64,000 nt of DNA from Aeromonas encheleia (GTDB lineage Bacteria; Pseudomonadota; Gammaproteobacteria; Enterobacterales; Aeromonadaceae). A program made the translations under genes and the position numbers. The notes beneath the pieces were generated by a model. It did no database searches and had not been told where the DNA came from. It worked only from the letters and a program-made list of their open reading frames with translations. The stretch spans positions 1,941,001 to 2,005,000 of the forward strand of contig NZ_LR134376.1 in assembly GCF_900637545.1 (NCBI RefSeq), read 5' to 3'. Below, one piece after another: positions 13,230-23,904 of the stretch (the stretch's first letter is position 1; each line of letters opens with the position of its first letter).

Positions 13230-13492
13230 CAATTACAGATTGTGAATGTAATTTTACTACAGATTTTTGAGTCGTCTGGAAGCTTGACTTTACACCAGGT
13301 TTCAGCTGAAACAGAAATGGGTGTGTTTATAAAAACATGATTTTAAAGAATTTATAATTTTATCCTTTAAAAAGGCACCGGCAAGACATCTTTGCGGCAA
13401 CCCTGCCCTATGGTCTGCACTTTAACAACCCCCTAAGAGGTATTTTTTGTTTTTTATTTCATCTTCGAATAACAAGCAGCCAAAGCGTAGAC

Positions 13493-13523
13493 CATAAAAC
13501 AGAAGGGGCCACTGGGCCCCTTC
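13493..13523 (-). terminator. Probable ycaO terminator
   Basis: GAAGGGGCC and GGCCCCTTC pair around a 4-base loop; on the minus strand GTTTTAT follows. It suggests focA has its own promoter. Confidence 0.7.
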
Positions 13524-13537
13524 GTCACGCTAGCATA

Positions 13538-15301
13538 TCAGGTCCACTGATGGGCTCGTTTGGCTTTTTGCAGTTTTTCGTAGGCGGCCAGCAGCTTCTG
13601 GTGCAACGGGAACTGGGACAGCGACAGATCGGCGCTCTCCAGCCCGTGGAAGCGAGCCTCGCCGCTGGCGTGCGCCCAGGCCTGCGCCAGGGTCTCTTCC
13701 CCGAACATGCGGGTGAACACCGGACGGTACTGCTCGGGGTCACGCTCCTCGTCCAGGAACAGCTCGACACAGGCACGCAGGGCACGGTAGTAGTTGGCGC
13801 GATCCGCCGGGAACACCGACTGGTTGAACTCCATGGTCCAGTCGATGAGGTCCAGCGCGCTCTCCAGCTCACCGGCGGCCAGCGCCAGCATGGCCTTGAG
13901 CTCGCCCACCCGCAGGGTGTGCAGGGCGGTGCCCTTGGCGGCGGCGATACCGAGCAGCTCGCGCACCCGGGTACGCTCGTCGTGGCCTTCCTCATCCAGT
14001 TGATCGAACAGCGCCATGTATTGCTCGGCGTCCCACTCCAGCGACGGCAGTGCCAGGATCACCTCGCGCAGGTGAGCCCCCATGGTGTTGTTGGCCAGCA
14101 GCAGATCCTCGACCGGATAGATGTCGGACATGCCGGGCACCAGGATGCGACAGGCGTAGACGCCAAGGTGCTCGTAGTCGGCGATGTAGACCGGCTGCTC
14201 CAGCTCGTGGAAGATGCCGATCAGGTGATCGAACTCCTCTTGGGAGGTACCGCGGAAGTCCCAGTCGGCGAACTCGAAGTCCGCTTCCTGCTTGAACAGA
14301 TCCCAGCTGATGAGGCCGGAGGAGTCGATGAAGTGGGTCTCCAGGTTGTGGTGATCCGCCACCTGCTCGTTATCGAACGAGGGCGGCACGAACACGTCCA
14401 GATCCTTCAGGCCACGGCCCTGCAGCAGCTCGGTGACGGTCCGCTCGAACGCCACTTCGAAGCGCGGGTGGGCGCCGAAGGAGGCGAAACAGGTGCCGTT
14501 GCGCGGGTTGAGCAGCACCACGCAGATGACCGGGTAGCGACCGCCGAGGGAGGCGTCGAAGCTGTAGATGGGATAGCCTTCGGCTTCCAGCGCGGCGATG
14601 GAGGCCTTGATCCCGGGGTAGCGATCGATGACCTCGCTCGGGATCTCGGGCAGGCTGATGGCCTCGGCGATGATCTTGTTCTTCACGTGGCGCTCGAACA
14701 CCTCGGACAGCCCCTGGGTGCGGGCCTCGGTCTTGGTGTTGCCGGCACTCATGCCGTTGGAGACATAGAGGTTGCCGATGATGTTCATCGGGATGTAGAC
14801 GGTGTGGTGATCGGACTGACGCTCGAACGGCAGGGCGACGATGCCGCGGTCCTCATTGCCCGACTGCAGATCCACCAGCATGTCGGCGGTCACCTCACCA
14901 TCCGGGTTGTAGAACTTGCGGGTGAAGCTGTCGAGCAGGCCGGCCGGCAGCTGATCGCCCTCGATGGGGAACCACTTCTCGTTCGGGTAGTGGACGAAGT
15001 CGCCGTTGGCTACCTGCTCGCCCAGATAGAAGTCGGCGAAGAAGTAGTTGGTGGAGAGCCGCTCGAAGTACTCGCCAAGGGCCGAGGCCAGGGCCGCCTT
15101 CTTGCTGGCGCCTTTACCGTTGGTGAAGCAGAGGGCGCACTCCTTGTCCCGGATGTGCACGGACCAGACATTGGGCACGGGGTTGAGCCAGGAAGCCTCT
15201 TCGATATCAAACCCCAGGGCCTGCAACTTGGTCTGGAAGCGTTCGATGGAGTCTTCCAGTGCCGCGTCCTTGCCGGGAATAAAAGTGTGGTCGGTCATCA
15301 C
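13538..15301 (-). CDS. ycaO: YcaO-domain protein
   Basis: A 587-residue member of the ATP-dependent YcaO superfamily. The E. coli YcaO of near-identical size has been linked to RimO-dependent methylthiolation of ribosomal protein S12. The start MMTDHTFIPGKDAALEDS is typical, and the conserved SAGNTKTEARTQGLSEVFER segment near residues 185-210 is the YcaO ATP-binding region. The ycaO-focA-pflB order is as in enterobacteria. An ATG one codon later (15298) is an equally good start. Confidence 0.93.
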   Translation of the reverse strand: MMTDHTFIPGKDAALEDSIERFQTKLQALGFDIEEASWLNPVPNVWSVHIRDKECALCFTNGKGASKKAALASALGEYFERLSTNYFFADFYLGEQVANGDFVHYPNEKWFPIEGDQLPAGLLDSFTRKFYNPDGEVTADMLVDLQSGNEDRGIVALPFERQSDHHTVYIPMNIIGNLYVSNGMSAGNTKTEARTQGLSEVFERHVKNKIIAEAISLPEIPSEVIDRYPGIKASIAALEAEGYPIYSFDASLGGRYPVICVVLLNPRNGTCFASFGAHPRFEVAFERTVTELLQGRGLKDLDVFVPPSFDNEQVADHHNLETHFIDSSGLISWDLFKQEADFEFADWDFRGTSQEEFDHLIGIFHELEQPVYIADYEHLGVYACRILVPGMSDIYPVEDLLLANNTMGAHLREVILALPSLEWDAEQYMALFDQLDEEGHDERTRVRELLGIAAAKGTALHTLRVGELKAMLALAAGELESALDLIDWTMEFNQSVFPADRANYYRALRACVELFLDEERDPEQYRPVFTRMFGEETLAQAWAHASGEARFHGLESADLSLSQFPLHQKLLAAYEKLQKAKRAHQWT

Positions 15302-15643
15302 AATATCCTGATTTTTATTGGCTCATGTTTGGTCGCAGATAATAGCATGAGTCGAAAGAGATGCGGCCTAGACAATGGCGCAGCTCGCGCTCTTTTCAGT
15401 GCCTGAAAGGGGGGAGGACAAGTCAGCCGTGCCTGTTGGTACAGGGGAAAGGCGCGAGGCCGGCTGGCCCTCATTAGGATTGCTTAATGGGATTAAGAAA
15501 AAGTAGGTTTTATTCTATCTGGCTGTTCTGCATGATGTTTCCACTTGTTCCAGAGTGAGCTGCGCGCAACACCTATTACCGCAGCGGCACCTTGAATCAC
15601 CTTTATTATCGGCTCGGCCGTTGATCACGAATTGGGAGTATCT
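15302..15643. other. Divergent intergenic region, ycaO / B3-B4 protein
   Basis: This must hold the promoters for the two divergent genes. AT-rich stretches occur near 15305-15345 and 15475-15525. I found no operator or riboswitch that I can name. Confidence 0.5.
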
Positions 15644-16342
15644 ATGCCATCCATGACACCGCGAGTGGGGTCTGACATTACCAAGCTGGCCCCCGGCTTC
15701 AGAGCCCTAAGCATCCTGGTCGATGCGGCTACCATCACCAACATGAGCGTTGGTTCTCATGCGCTGCAGCGGGCTTGCCAGTCAGTCGCGGCGGGAGGCG
15801 CGCCCTGGGCGGAGGCGCACCTGGCGGCGTGGGCTGAGGTGTTCAAGCAGTTTGGCGCCAAACCACAGCGAACCCCTTGTTCGGCAGAAGCCCTGCGCAA
15901 GAGAGTATTGCGGGATGGCGAGCTGCCGAGCATCGATCCCATCGTCGATCTCTACAACGCCATTAGCATCGAGTATGCCATTCCCGTCGGTGGGGAAAAT
16001 CTGGTTGCCTATGAGGGGGTACCGCGCTTGGTGGTGGCGGATGGCAGCGAACTGTTTGACACCATGAAAGAGGGCTTGCCCGCTCACGAAACGCCCGAGC
16101 CGGGGGAGGTTGTCTGGCGTGATGACAAGGGGGTGACCTGCCGCAGGTGGAATTGGCGACAGGGTGTCAGAACCCGGCTCAGCGTGGAATCCGAGCAGAT
16201 GTGGTTCATCCTGGAGAGCCTGCCTGAGATGCCCCTGGCTGCCTTGCAGGAGGCCGGCGATCGATTGATTGCCGGCTTGCTGGCGATGATGCCCGGAGCC
16301 CGGATAGAGCAAGAGCTGATCGGGTGCCAGTCCGGGGCATAG
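15644..16342 (+). CDS. B3/B4 tRNA-binding domain protein
   Basis: A 232-residue stand-alone protein resembling the B3/B4 domain of the phenylalanyl-tRNA synthetase beta chain (COG3382 type). Such free-standing domains are suspected of tRNA binding or editing, but the role is not established. Typical features are the central IDPIVDLYNAISIEYAIPVG and the later GEVVWRDDKGVTCRRWNWRQ. The ATG at 15644 follows GGGAG by four bases. It is a single gene with its own hairpin after it. Confidence 0.8.
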   Translation: MPSMTPRVGSDITKLAPGFRALSILVDAATITNMSVGSHALQRACQSVAAGGAPWAEAHLAAWAEVFKQFGAKPQRTPCSAEALRKRVLRDGELPSIDPIVDLYNAISIEYAIPVGGENLVAYEGVPRLVVADGSELFDTMKEGLPAHETPEPGEVVWRDDKGVTCRRWNWRQGVRTRLSVESEQMWFILESLPEMPLAALQEAGDRLIAGLLAMMPGARIEQELIGCQSGA

Positions 16343-16352
16343 GGAAGAGATG

Positions 16353-16380
16353 ATGGCCACCGGGGGAGGGGCCATTTTTA
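16353..16380 (+). terminator. Probable terminator after the B3/B4 gene
   Basis: ATGGCC pairs with GGCCAT across a G-rich loop, followed by TTTTTAT. Confidence 0.55.
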
Positions 16381-16588
16381 TAGGTGGTGATGGGCGCCGT
16401 ACCGGGCGTCGACCTATGACCGAACGCTGAACCATGGCGGATAAAAACATTATCCGCCATCGATTTTACAGATGAAAAAATGCGTAAAACGATCACTGGT
16501 AGTGATATCTATGAACTCGCATTGGCGGGCACCTGTCACGCCGATATCGCTGGCGGGTAGGTTCATCTGGAGTCAGCCCTGTCTCCAT

Positions 16589-16903
16589 TCAGCCGATAAA
16601 TTTCAGGCCAAGGATCCCGCCGATGATCAGCAGCAGGCAGAGCACCCGTGCTAGGGTGGCGGGTTCGTTGAACAGCCAGATCCCCATCAGCACTGTGCCG
16701 ACCGCGCCTATGCCGGTCCAGACCGCATAGGCCGTGCCGAGTGGCAGCTGTTTGACCGCCATGGCGAGCAGCAGCACGCTCACCCCCATGGCAGAGAGCG
16801 TCAGCAGGGTAGGGAGGGGGCGGCTGAAACCGTCGGTGTACTTGAGGCCTATGGCCCAGGCGACCTCGAACAGGCCGGCCAGTAGCAGGAGTAACCAGGG
16901 CAT
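16589..16903 (-). CDS. gdx: Guanidinium exporter of the SMR family (Gdx/SugE)
   Basis: A 104-residue small multidrug resistance protein with four membrane helices. The early glutamate in [14 protein letters not shown] (E13) is the proton/substrate-coupling residue, and the sequence follows the Gdx/SugE branch rather than EmrE. Gdx proteins export guanidinium with proton antiport. A guanidine-II riboswitch directly upstream strongly supports this substrate and implies induction by free guanidine. Confidence 0.92.
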   Translation of the reverse strand: MPWLLLLLAGLFEVAWAIGLKYTDGFSRPLPTLLTLSAMGVSVLLLAMAVKQLPLGTAYAVWTGIGAVGTVLMGIWLFNEPATLARVLCLLLIIGGILGLKFIG

Positions 16904-16921
16904 AAGAGTATTCCACGCGGG

Positions 16922-16969
16922 GCAGGGTCGTCCCTGCGAGTAAAGAAGGCCTTGGGGTCGTCCCCGAGG
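16922..16969 (-). promoter_or_regulatory. Guanidine-II riboswitch (mini-ykkC) controlling gdx
   Basis: Two successive hairpins are read on the minus strand, each with an ACGA tetraloop: GGGG-ACGA-CCCC and GCAGGG-ACGA-CCCTGC, separated by about 20 bases. Tandem stems with ACGR loops define the guanidine-II class. The second stem ends 18 bases before the gdx ATG, so translational control near the ribosome site is likely. Confidence 0.87.
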
Positions 16970-16981
16970 GGCAGTGGTTGC

Positions 16982-17007
16982 CAGTCGGGCATCATGATGC
17001 CCGACTG
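16982..17007. promoter_or_regulatory. Perfect 26-bp palindrome upstream of the riboswitch
   Basis: CAGTCGGGCATCA and its exact reverse complement lie back to back with no spacer. There is no T tract. It could be an operator for a dimeric repressor or a structured leader element of the gdx transcript. Confidence 0.5.
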
Positions 17008-17231
17008 ATGGGGGTCAGCCAAGAGGAGGTGCCTCGAACCTATGTTTATTGCGGCAAACGACACAGAATATTGCGCAATTCGACTTGCGCCTGTCGCCAC
17101 AATCCGTAATGTGGACAGACGCATTTTTTGCAAATCATTCTTGTGACAAACTTGTGAACGGACCCGCGTCCGACAAGGGGTTACGGCGTGTTAAGCACAG
17201 TTTCTATAGCAGCTATCCAGGGTAGGACATT

Positions 17232-18344
17232 ATGAAAAAAGTAGGTTTGGTCGGTTGGCGCGGCATGGTGGGTTCGGTACTGATGAGCCGGATGCAGGAA
17301 GAGAACGATTTTGCCCGCATTCAGCCCACCTTCTTCACCACCTCCCAGGCCGGTGAGGCCGCTCCCAACTTCGGCGTCGATGCCGGCACCCTGCAGGATG
17401 CCTTCGACATCGAGGCGCTGGCCGCGCAAGAGATCATCATCACGGCCCAGGGTGGCGACTACACCAAGGATGTCTACCCCCGGCTGCTGGCCGCCGGTTG
17501 GCAGGGCTACTGGATCGATGCAGCCTCGTCCCTGCGCATGGAGAAGGACGCCGTCATCATCCTGGATCCGGTCAACGGCGACGTGATCGACGAGGCGCTG
17601 GCCAAGGGTGTCAAGACCTTCGTCGGCGGCAACTGCACCGTCAGCCTGATGCTGCTGGCACTGGGTGGCCTGTTCAAGGCCGATCTGGTCGAGTGGGTCA
17701 GCGTGGCCACCTATCAGGCCGCCTCCGGTGGCGGTGCCCGTCACATGCGCGAGCTGGTCACCCAGATGGGGCTGCTGCGTGACGAGGTCGCGGTGGAGTT
17801 GGCGGATCCCGCCTCCGCCATCCTCGACATCGAGCGCAAGATCACCGAGAAGACCCGCTCCGGTACTCTGCCGGTGGACAACTTCGGCGTGCCGCTGGCC
17901 GGTGGCCTGATCCCCTGGATCGACACCAAGCTCGACAACGGCCAGAGCCGCGAGGAGTGGAAGGGCCAGGCCGAGACCAACAAGATCCTCGGGATTGAAG
18001 ACGCCGCCATCCCGGTGGATGGCCTCTGCGTGCGGATCGGCGCCCTGCGCTGCCACAGCCAGGCCTTCACCATCAAGCTCAAGAAAGACCTGCCGCTTGC
18101 CGAGATCGAAGCGCTGCTGGCGGCTCACAACGACTGGGTCAAGGTGATCCCGAACGATCGCGACATCACCGCCCGCGAGCTGACCCCGGCTGCCGTGACC
18201 GGGACCCTCAACATCCCGGTCGGCCGTCTGCGCAAGCTGAACATGGGACCGGAGTACCTGGCGGCCTTCACCGTGGGTGATCAGCTGCTGTGGGGGGCGG
18301 CCGAGCCGCTGCGTCGCATGCTCAACATCCTGCTGGCGCGCTGA
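17232..18344 (+). CDS. asd: Aspartate-semialdehyde dehydrogenase
   Basis: NADPH-dependent reduction of aspartyl phosphate to aspartate semialdehyde, the branch point to lysine, diaminopimelate, threonine and methionine. It has 370 residues of the enterobacterial Asd type. The nucleotide loop is [10 protein letters not shown] at the N-terminus and the catalytic cysteine lies in [10 protein letters not shown] (C135). It is monocistronic and ends at a terminator. No lysine riboswitch was recognised upstream. Confidence 0.97.
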   Translation: MKKVGLVGWRGMVGSVLMSRMQEENDFARIQPTFFTTSQAGEAAPNFGVDAGTLQDAFDIEALAAQEIIITAQGGDYTKDVYPRLLAAGWQGYWIDAASSLRMEKDAVIILDPVNGDVIDEALAKGVKTFVGGNCTVSLMLLALGGLFKADLVEWVSVATYQAASGGGARHMRELVTQMGLLRDEVAVELADPASAILDIERKITEKTRSGTLPVDNFGVPLAGGLIPWIDTKLDNGQSREEWKGQAETNKILGIEDAAIPVDGLCVRIGALRCHSQAFTIKLKKDLPLAEIEALLAAHNDWVKVIPNDRDITARELTPAAVTGTLNIPVGRLRKLNMGPEYLAAFTVGDQLLWGAAEPLRRMLNILLAR

Positions 18345-18373
18345 TCGGCCAGGGTAGACACGACAAGAAAAGA

Positions 18374-18397
18374 GGAAGGTTCAGCCTTCCTTTTTTT
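18374..18397 (+). terminator. asd terminator
   Basis: GGAAGG-ttcag-CCTTCC followed by seven T residues. Confidence 0.85.
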
Positions 18398-18406
18398 GTG
18401 CTCGCA

Positions 18407-18438
18407 ATAAAAAAACGGCAGCCCTTGCGGCCTGCCGT
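18407..18438 (-). terminator. cspD terminator
   Basis: ACGGCAG/CTGCCGT stem read on the minus strand, followed by a T run; it faces the asd terminator. Confidence 0.85.
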
Positions 18439-18461
18439 TTTCCATTGATCCAGTTCGACTC

Positions 18462-18680
18462 TTACATGTTCTGTGCTTCGTTTGGCACGATAACAGAGGC
18501 GTGATTTCCTTTCGGCCCCTGCTGCAGTTCAAAGTTGACTGCCTGACCTGCTTTCAAGGTCTTGTAACCTTCCATTTGTATCGTGGAGTAGTGAGCGAAG
18601 ATGTCTTCACCACCGTCTTCCGGACAGATAAACCCAAATCCTTTTGCGTTGTTAAACCACTTGACTGTTCCGGTTGCCAT
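18462..18680 (-). CDS. cspD: Cold-shock-domain protein CspD
   Basis: A 72-residue single cold-shock-domain protein binding single-stranded nucleic acid. Both RNP motifs are visible: KGFGFI (RNP1) and DIFAHYS (RNP2). Divergent placement next to clpS matches E. coli cspD, a replication inhibitor made in stationary phase; assignment to CspD rather than another Csp rests mainly on this position. Confidence 0.9.
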   Translation of the reverse strand: MATGTVKWFNNAKGFGFICPEDGGEDIFAHYSTIQMEGYKTLKAGQAVNFELQQGPKGNHASVIVPNEAQNM

Positions 18681-18909
18681 ACATCTACATCCTTTTATTG
18701 ATTACCCTGAAGTCGTTGAGTAACCTGCGCCAGCCCTTTATAACTAGTAGCATATGCCCATAGCAGACGGGCGCCGATTAGCAAGTAACCAATCTAGTCT
18801 AACTTTTGAGCGAGTCAAGAAGTTGTTAACAACCGATGTGATCGGGTTAACAACTCTATTGACAATCTTCAGCAAGACGGTAGAAATCTAGAGGTACCGA
18901 AGCGCGATT

Positions 18910-19227
18910 ATGAGCAAGCAGAAAGAACTCTTTGCTAATGAAGAGATTGCACAAGCAGAGAAAACGAAGCTGCAACCGCCACCCATGTACAAGGTCGTGT
19001 TGAACAACGATGACTATACGCCGATGGAGTTCGTGGTGGAGGTGCTGCAAAAGTTCTTTGGTATGGATCTGGACAAGGCGACTCAGGTCATGTTGAGTGT
19101 GCATTATAGTGGTAAGGGAGTCTGCGGCACTTTCACCGCCGAGATTGCCGAAACCAAGGTGGTCCAGGTCAACACTTATTCACGTAACAACGAACATCCA
19201 CTGCTATGTACCATGGAAAAGGCTTGA
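18910..19227 (+). CDS. clpS: ClpA adaptor protein ClpS
   Basis: A 105-residue adaptor that delivers N-degron substrates to ClpAP. The substrate pocket residues lie in [18 protein letters not shown], and the C-terminus ends [10 protein letters not shown]. It is directly upstream of clpA with a 60-base gap. bpt and aat, which make N-degron modifications or load the amino acids for them, lie close by on the other strand. Confidence 0.96.
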   Translation: MSKQKELFANEEIAQAEKTKLQPPPMYKVVLNNDDYTPMEFVVEVLQKFFGMDLDKATQVMLSVHYSGKGVCGTFTAEIAETKVVQVNTYSRNNEHPLLCTMEKA

Positions 19228-19287
19228 ATCTGATGACTTGATAGCGATGACGACACCACATTGTTGCTGTACTGAGGGGAGGTGCCT

Positions 19288-21540
19288 ATGTTGAACAAAG
19301 ATCTAGAAAAGACGCTGAACGAGGCTTTCAAACTGGCCCGTGACGAGCGCCACGAATTCATGACCGTCGAGCACCTGTTGTTAGCCCTGCTGGATAACAG
19401 CTCAGCCCATGAGGCGCTGAGTTCTTGTGGTGCAGACGTGGAGTTGATGCGCAAAGAGATCCGCGCATTCATCAGTCAAACAACCCCGCTTATTCCTCAC
19501 GACGACGAAGACAGGGAAACCCAACCCACCCTTGGCTTCCAACGGGTGCTGCAACGGGCCGTGTTCCATGTGCAGTCCTCGGGCAATACCGAGGTCAGTG
19601 GTGCCAATGTCCTGGTCGCCATCTTTAGCGAGCAGGAATCCCAGGCCGCCTATTTCCTGAAAAAAGCCGAGGTCAGCCGACTGGATGTGGTGAACTTCCT
19701 CTCCCACGGGGTACGCAAAGACAGCAAGCCGGAGAGCGGTGGCAATAACGCCGAGTCTGACGATGATGTCTCCTCCGCCCAGATTGAGAGTTTTGCCACC
19801 AACCTGAATCAGATGGTGCTGGAGGGGCGCATCGATCCCCTCATCGGCCGCGATCAGGAGCTGAGCCGCACCATTCAGGTACTGTGTCGTCGCCGCAAGA
19901 ACAACCCGTTGCTGGTGGGGGAGGCCGGGGTGGGCAAGACCGCCATCGCCGAAGGGCTGGCCTATCGCATCGTCAAGGGGGATGTGCCCGAGGTCATCGC
20001 GAACAGCACCATCTATTCGCTGGATATGGGCTCCCTGCTGGCGGGCACCAAGTACCGTGGCGACTTCGAGAAGCGCCTCAAGGTGCTGCTCAAGCAGATC
20101 GAGCGCCAGGAAGGGGCCATCCTGTTCATCGACGAGATCCACACCATCATAGGGGCGGGAGCGGCCTCCGGCGGTCAGCTGGATGCAGCCAACCTCATCA
20201 AGCCGCTGCTCTCCAACGGCTTGCTGCGCTGTGTCGGCTCGACCACCTATCAGGAATATTCCCAGATCTTCGAGAAAGATCGGGCCTTGGCGCGCCGCTT
20301 CCAGAAGATCGACATCGTCGAGCCGAGCGTGGATGACACCACCCGTATCCTGATGGGGCTCAAGAGCCGCTATGAGGCGCACCATGGCGTGCGTTACACC
20401 GTCAAGGCGATCCGGGCCGCGGTCGAGCTCTCGGCCAAGTACATCAACGATCGCCACTTGCCGGACAAGGCGATCGACGTGATCGATGAGGCGGGAGCGG
20501 GTCAGCGTCTGCTGCCCGTCAGCAAGCGTAAGAAAGTGATCAATGTGCCGGAAATCGAGGCCATCGTTGCCAAGATTGCCCGCATTCCAGAGAAGTCGGT
20601 CTCCTCTTCCGACAAGGAAGTGCTGAAGAACCTGGAGCGCAATCTCAAGATGGTGGTGTTCGGTCAGGACAAGGCCATCGCGGTGTTGACCGATGCCATC
20701 CGCCTGTCACGCTCCGGCCTTGGCAATGAGCGTCGTCCGGTGGGCTGCTTCCTGTTTGCCGGCCCGACCGGGGTGGGCAAGACCGAAGTCACCCAGCAGC
20801 TCGGCAAGGCGTTGGGAGTCGAGGTGCTGCGTTTTGACATGTCCGAGTACATGGAGCGTCACACCGTCTCCCGTCTGATCGGGGCGCCCCCCGGCTATGT
20901 CGGCTTCGAGCAGGGTGGGTTGCTGACCGACTCTGTGCTCAAACACCCTCATTCGGTGGTGTTGCTGGATGAGATCGAGAAGGCGCACCCGGATGTGTTC
21001 AACCTGCTGCTGCAGGTCATGGACAACGGTACTTTGACGGATAACAACGGGCGCAAGGCCGATTTTCGCAACGTGATCCTGGTGATGACTACCAACGCCG
21101 GCGTGCAGGAGACCCAGCGCAAGTCGATCGGCTTCCAGCAGCAGGACATGAGTCACGATGCCATGGCGGTGATCAACAAGACCTTCAGCCCGGAGTTCAG
21201 AAACCGGCTCGATCACACCATCTGGTTCAACCACTTGGACATGCAGGTGATCCACCAGGTCGTCGACAAGTTCATCGTCGAACTGCAGGTGCAGCTGGAT
21301 GCCAAAGGCGTGTCACTCGAGGTATCGGAAGAGGTGCGCCACTGGTTGGCAGAGAAGGGTTATGACAGAGCCATGGGCGCCAGACCCATGGGACGGGTCA
21401 TCCAGGAGCATCTCAAGAAACCCCTGGCCAATGAGATCCTGTTCGGTTCACTGGTCGATGGTGGGGTGGTGAGAGTGGAGTTGGTGAATAACAGCCTCAG
21501 CTTTGATTTTCAGGTCAATGTCGAAGCTGTTTCCCACTAA
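19288..21540 (+). CDS. clpA: ATP-dependent Clp protease ATPase subunit ClpA
   Basis: AAA+ unfoldase feeding ClpP. It has 750 residues: an N-terminal double-repeat domain, a first ATPase module with GEAGVGKTAIAE near residue 211, and a second with GPTGVGKTEV near 491, followed by an LLDEIEKAHPDV Walker B. The ATG at 19288 follows GGGGAGG and gives the usual MLNKDLE start; a GTG two codons earlier is less likely. Confidence 0.97.
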   Translation: MLNKDLEKTLNEAFKLARDERHEFMTVEHLLLALLDNSSAHEALSSCGADVELMRKEIRAFISQTTPLIPHDDEDRETQPTLGFQRVLQRAVFHVQSSGNTEVSGANVLVAIFSEQESQAAYFLKKAEVSRLDVVNFLSHGVRKDSKPESGGNNAESDDDVSSAQIESFATNLNQMVLEGRIDPLIGRDQELSRTIQVLCRRRKNNPLLVGEAGVGKTAIAEGLAYRIVKGDVPEVIANSTIYSLDMGSLLAGTKYRGDFEKRLKVLLKQIERQEGAILFIDEIHTIIGAGAASGGQLDAANLIKPLLSNGLLRCVGSTTYQEYSQIFEKDRALARRFQKIDIVEPSVDDTTRILMGLKSRYEAHHGVRYTVKAIRAAVELSAKYINDRHLPDKAIDVIDEAGAGQRLLPVSKRKKVINVPEIEAIVAKIARIPEKSVSSSDKEVLKNLERNLKMVVFGQDKAIAVLTDAIRLSRSGLGNERRPVGCFLFAGPTGVGKTEVTQQLGKALGVEVLRFDMSEYMERHTVSRLIGAPPGYVGFEQGGLLTDSVLKHPHSVVLLDEIEKAHPDVFNLLLQVMDNGTLTDNNGRKADFRNVILVMTTNAGVQETQRKSIGFQQQDMSHDAMAVINKTFSPEFRNRLDHTIWFNHLDMQVIHQVVDKFIVELQVQLDAKGVSLEVSEEVRHWLAEKGYDRAMGARPMGRVIQEHLKKPLANEILFGSLVDGGVVRVELVNNSLSFDFQVNVEAVSH

Positions 21541-21563
21541 GCGTGATTGAGACCAGAAACGAC

Positions 21564-21596
21564 AAAAAACCCCAACCGAGAGGCTGGGGTTTTTTG
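21564..21596. terminator. Bidirectional terminator between clpA and infA
   Basis: A CCCCA/TGGGG-based stem with an A run before and a six-T run after, serving the two converging genes. Confidence 0.85.
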
Positions 21597-21609
21597 CTGA
21601 ATTCCTGGC

Positions 21610-22609
<1,000 letters not shown>

Positions 22610-22613
<4 letters not shown>

Positions 22614-23317
22614 AGGCTGATGTCCCCCGGCTGCCAACACCCCTCGGTCAGCGGCTGCCGGGTGAGGGTGGCCAATTTCGTCAGAAAGCGCCTCCTGGGC
22701 CACTGCTCTATCCCCAGGGTGGCCAGGAAGTCGTTCTGCATCTGGCAGTCGATGAGGGCGCCGCCGTGGCGGGCGAAGTGGCGGCAGAGCGCCACCATGG
22801 CCAGTTTGGCACCGTTATCGATACGGCTGAACATGGACTCGCCGCAGAAGACCCGACCGAAGGAGAGGCCGTAGAGGCCGGCCTGCAGCTGACCCTCCTG
22901 CCAGATCTCGACGGAATGGGCGTGGCCGAGGCGATGAAGTTGTTGATAGGCGTCGATCATGGGCGTGCTTATCCAGGTTCCACTGGCGCTGCGACGGGGG
23001 GCGGCGCAGGCCACTATCACCTCATTAAAGGCGCGATCGATGGAAATATCGAATGAGGTGCGGCGGATAAACTTCTGCAGGCTGCGACCTATGTGCAGTC
23101 GCTCGGGTTCTACCACACCTCTGGGATCTGGCGACCACCACAGCGGCGGCTGGTAGGGCTCGTTCCACGGGAAGATCCCCTTGTGATAAGCTGCCAGCAG
23201 GCGGACAGGAGAGAGATCCCCCCCGATCGCCAGCAGCCCGTTGGGCTCTTCCAGCGCATGCCTGGGGTCGGGAAACCAGCACAGCTCATCATCCAGTTGG
23301 GTAAGATAGCGAGACAT
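22610..23317 (-). CDS. aat: Leucyl/phenylalanyl-tRNA-protein transferase
   Basis: Adds leucine or phenylalanine to N-terminal lysine or arginine of proteins, marking them for ClpS-ClpAP. It has 235 residues with EEPNGLLAIGGDLSP, GIFPWNEPYQPPLWWSPDPR and GESMFSR family signatures. I placed the start at MSRYLTQL; an in-frame ATG five codons earlier (23332) is also possible and neither has a clear ribosome site. Confidence 0.94.
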
Positions 23318-23334
23318 AAGACAGAGGTTCATAG

Positions 23335-23805
23335 ATGAAGGCCATTATCCTGATAGTATCCAGCTTGCTTGGCTTTGTCACTGCACCCGCCTGGGCTGCG
23401 GCCTACGATCGCAACACGGCGCGCCCCGTGGATCAGGTGGTGTTTGGCCAGGTGGACACGGTGCGCAACATCACCCAGCGCCAGATAGTGGAGTCCGAGC
23501 ATACCGGCTGGAAGACGCTGGGGGGCGCCGTGCTGGGAGGTTTGCTCGGCAATCAGTTCGGCGGTGGCCATGGCCGGGAGATCGCCACCGCGGTGGGCGC
23601 CTTGGCGGCTGCGGCTGCGGTGCAATATTACCAGTCGGGTGACAGCGTGGTGGAGAACAAGCTGGTGGAACTGCTTATCCGCAACGAGCAGAGCGGGCTC
23701 ATCAACGTGATCCAGGATTATGATCCGGCCATGCAGTTCGCTAGCGGCGACAAGGTGCGCATCCTCTATTTCAGCGATGGGGTGCGGGTCGACAAGACCT
23801 ATTGA
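23335..23805 (+). CDS. Exported glycine-zipper protein
   Basis: A 156-residue protein with a signal peptide (about residues 1-21, cleavage near PAWA-AAYD) and no lipobox. A glycine-zipper segment around residues 61-85 (GGAVLGGLLGNQFGGG) resembles the SlyB/YmgG 2TM family, suggesting an outer-membrane or periplasmic envelope protein. Function is unknown. It is divergent from aat with its start only 17 bases away. Confidence 0.75.
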   Translation: MKAIILIVSSLLGFVTAPAWAAAYDRNTARPVDQVVFGQVDTVRNITQRQIVESEHTGWKTLGGAVLGGLLGNQFGGGHGREIATAVGALAAAAAVQYYQSGDSVVENKLVELLIRNEQSGLINVIQDYDPAMQFASGDKVRILYFSDGVRVDKTY

Positions 23806-23904
23806 GCGCGCTCAACGAGCGGCAAGAGAGGGCAAGCAGGGGGAGGGGAATTACCCGGCGGCTAGCCGGGCGGTACTACACGGGATACCTGTGTAGAGAC
23901 TCGC

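Larger units (their letters stand above)
13156..13537. other. AT-rich regulatory region between ycaO and focA
   Basis: This stretch is markedly AT-rich for the window and holds an FNR-like box near focA and the ycaO terminator at its far end. Several promoters are plausible, as expected for focA-pfl, but I cannot assign individual ones. Confidence 0.6.
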
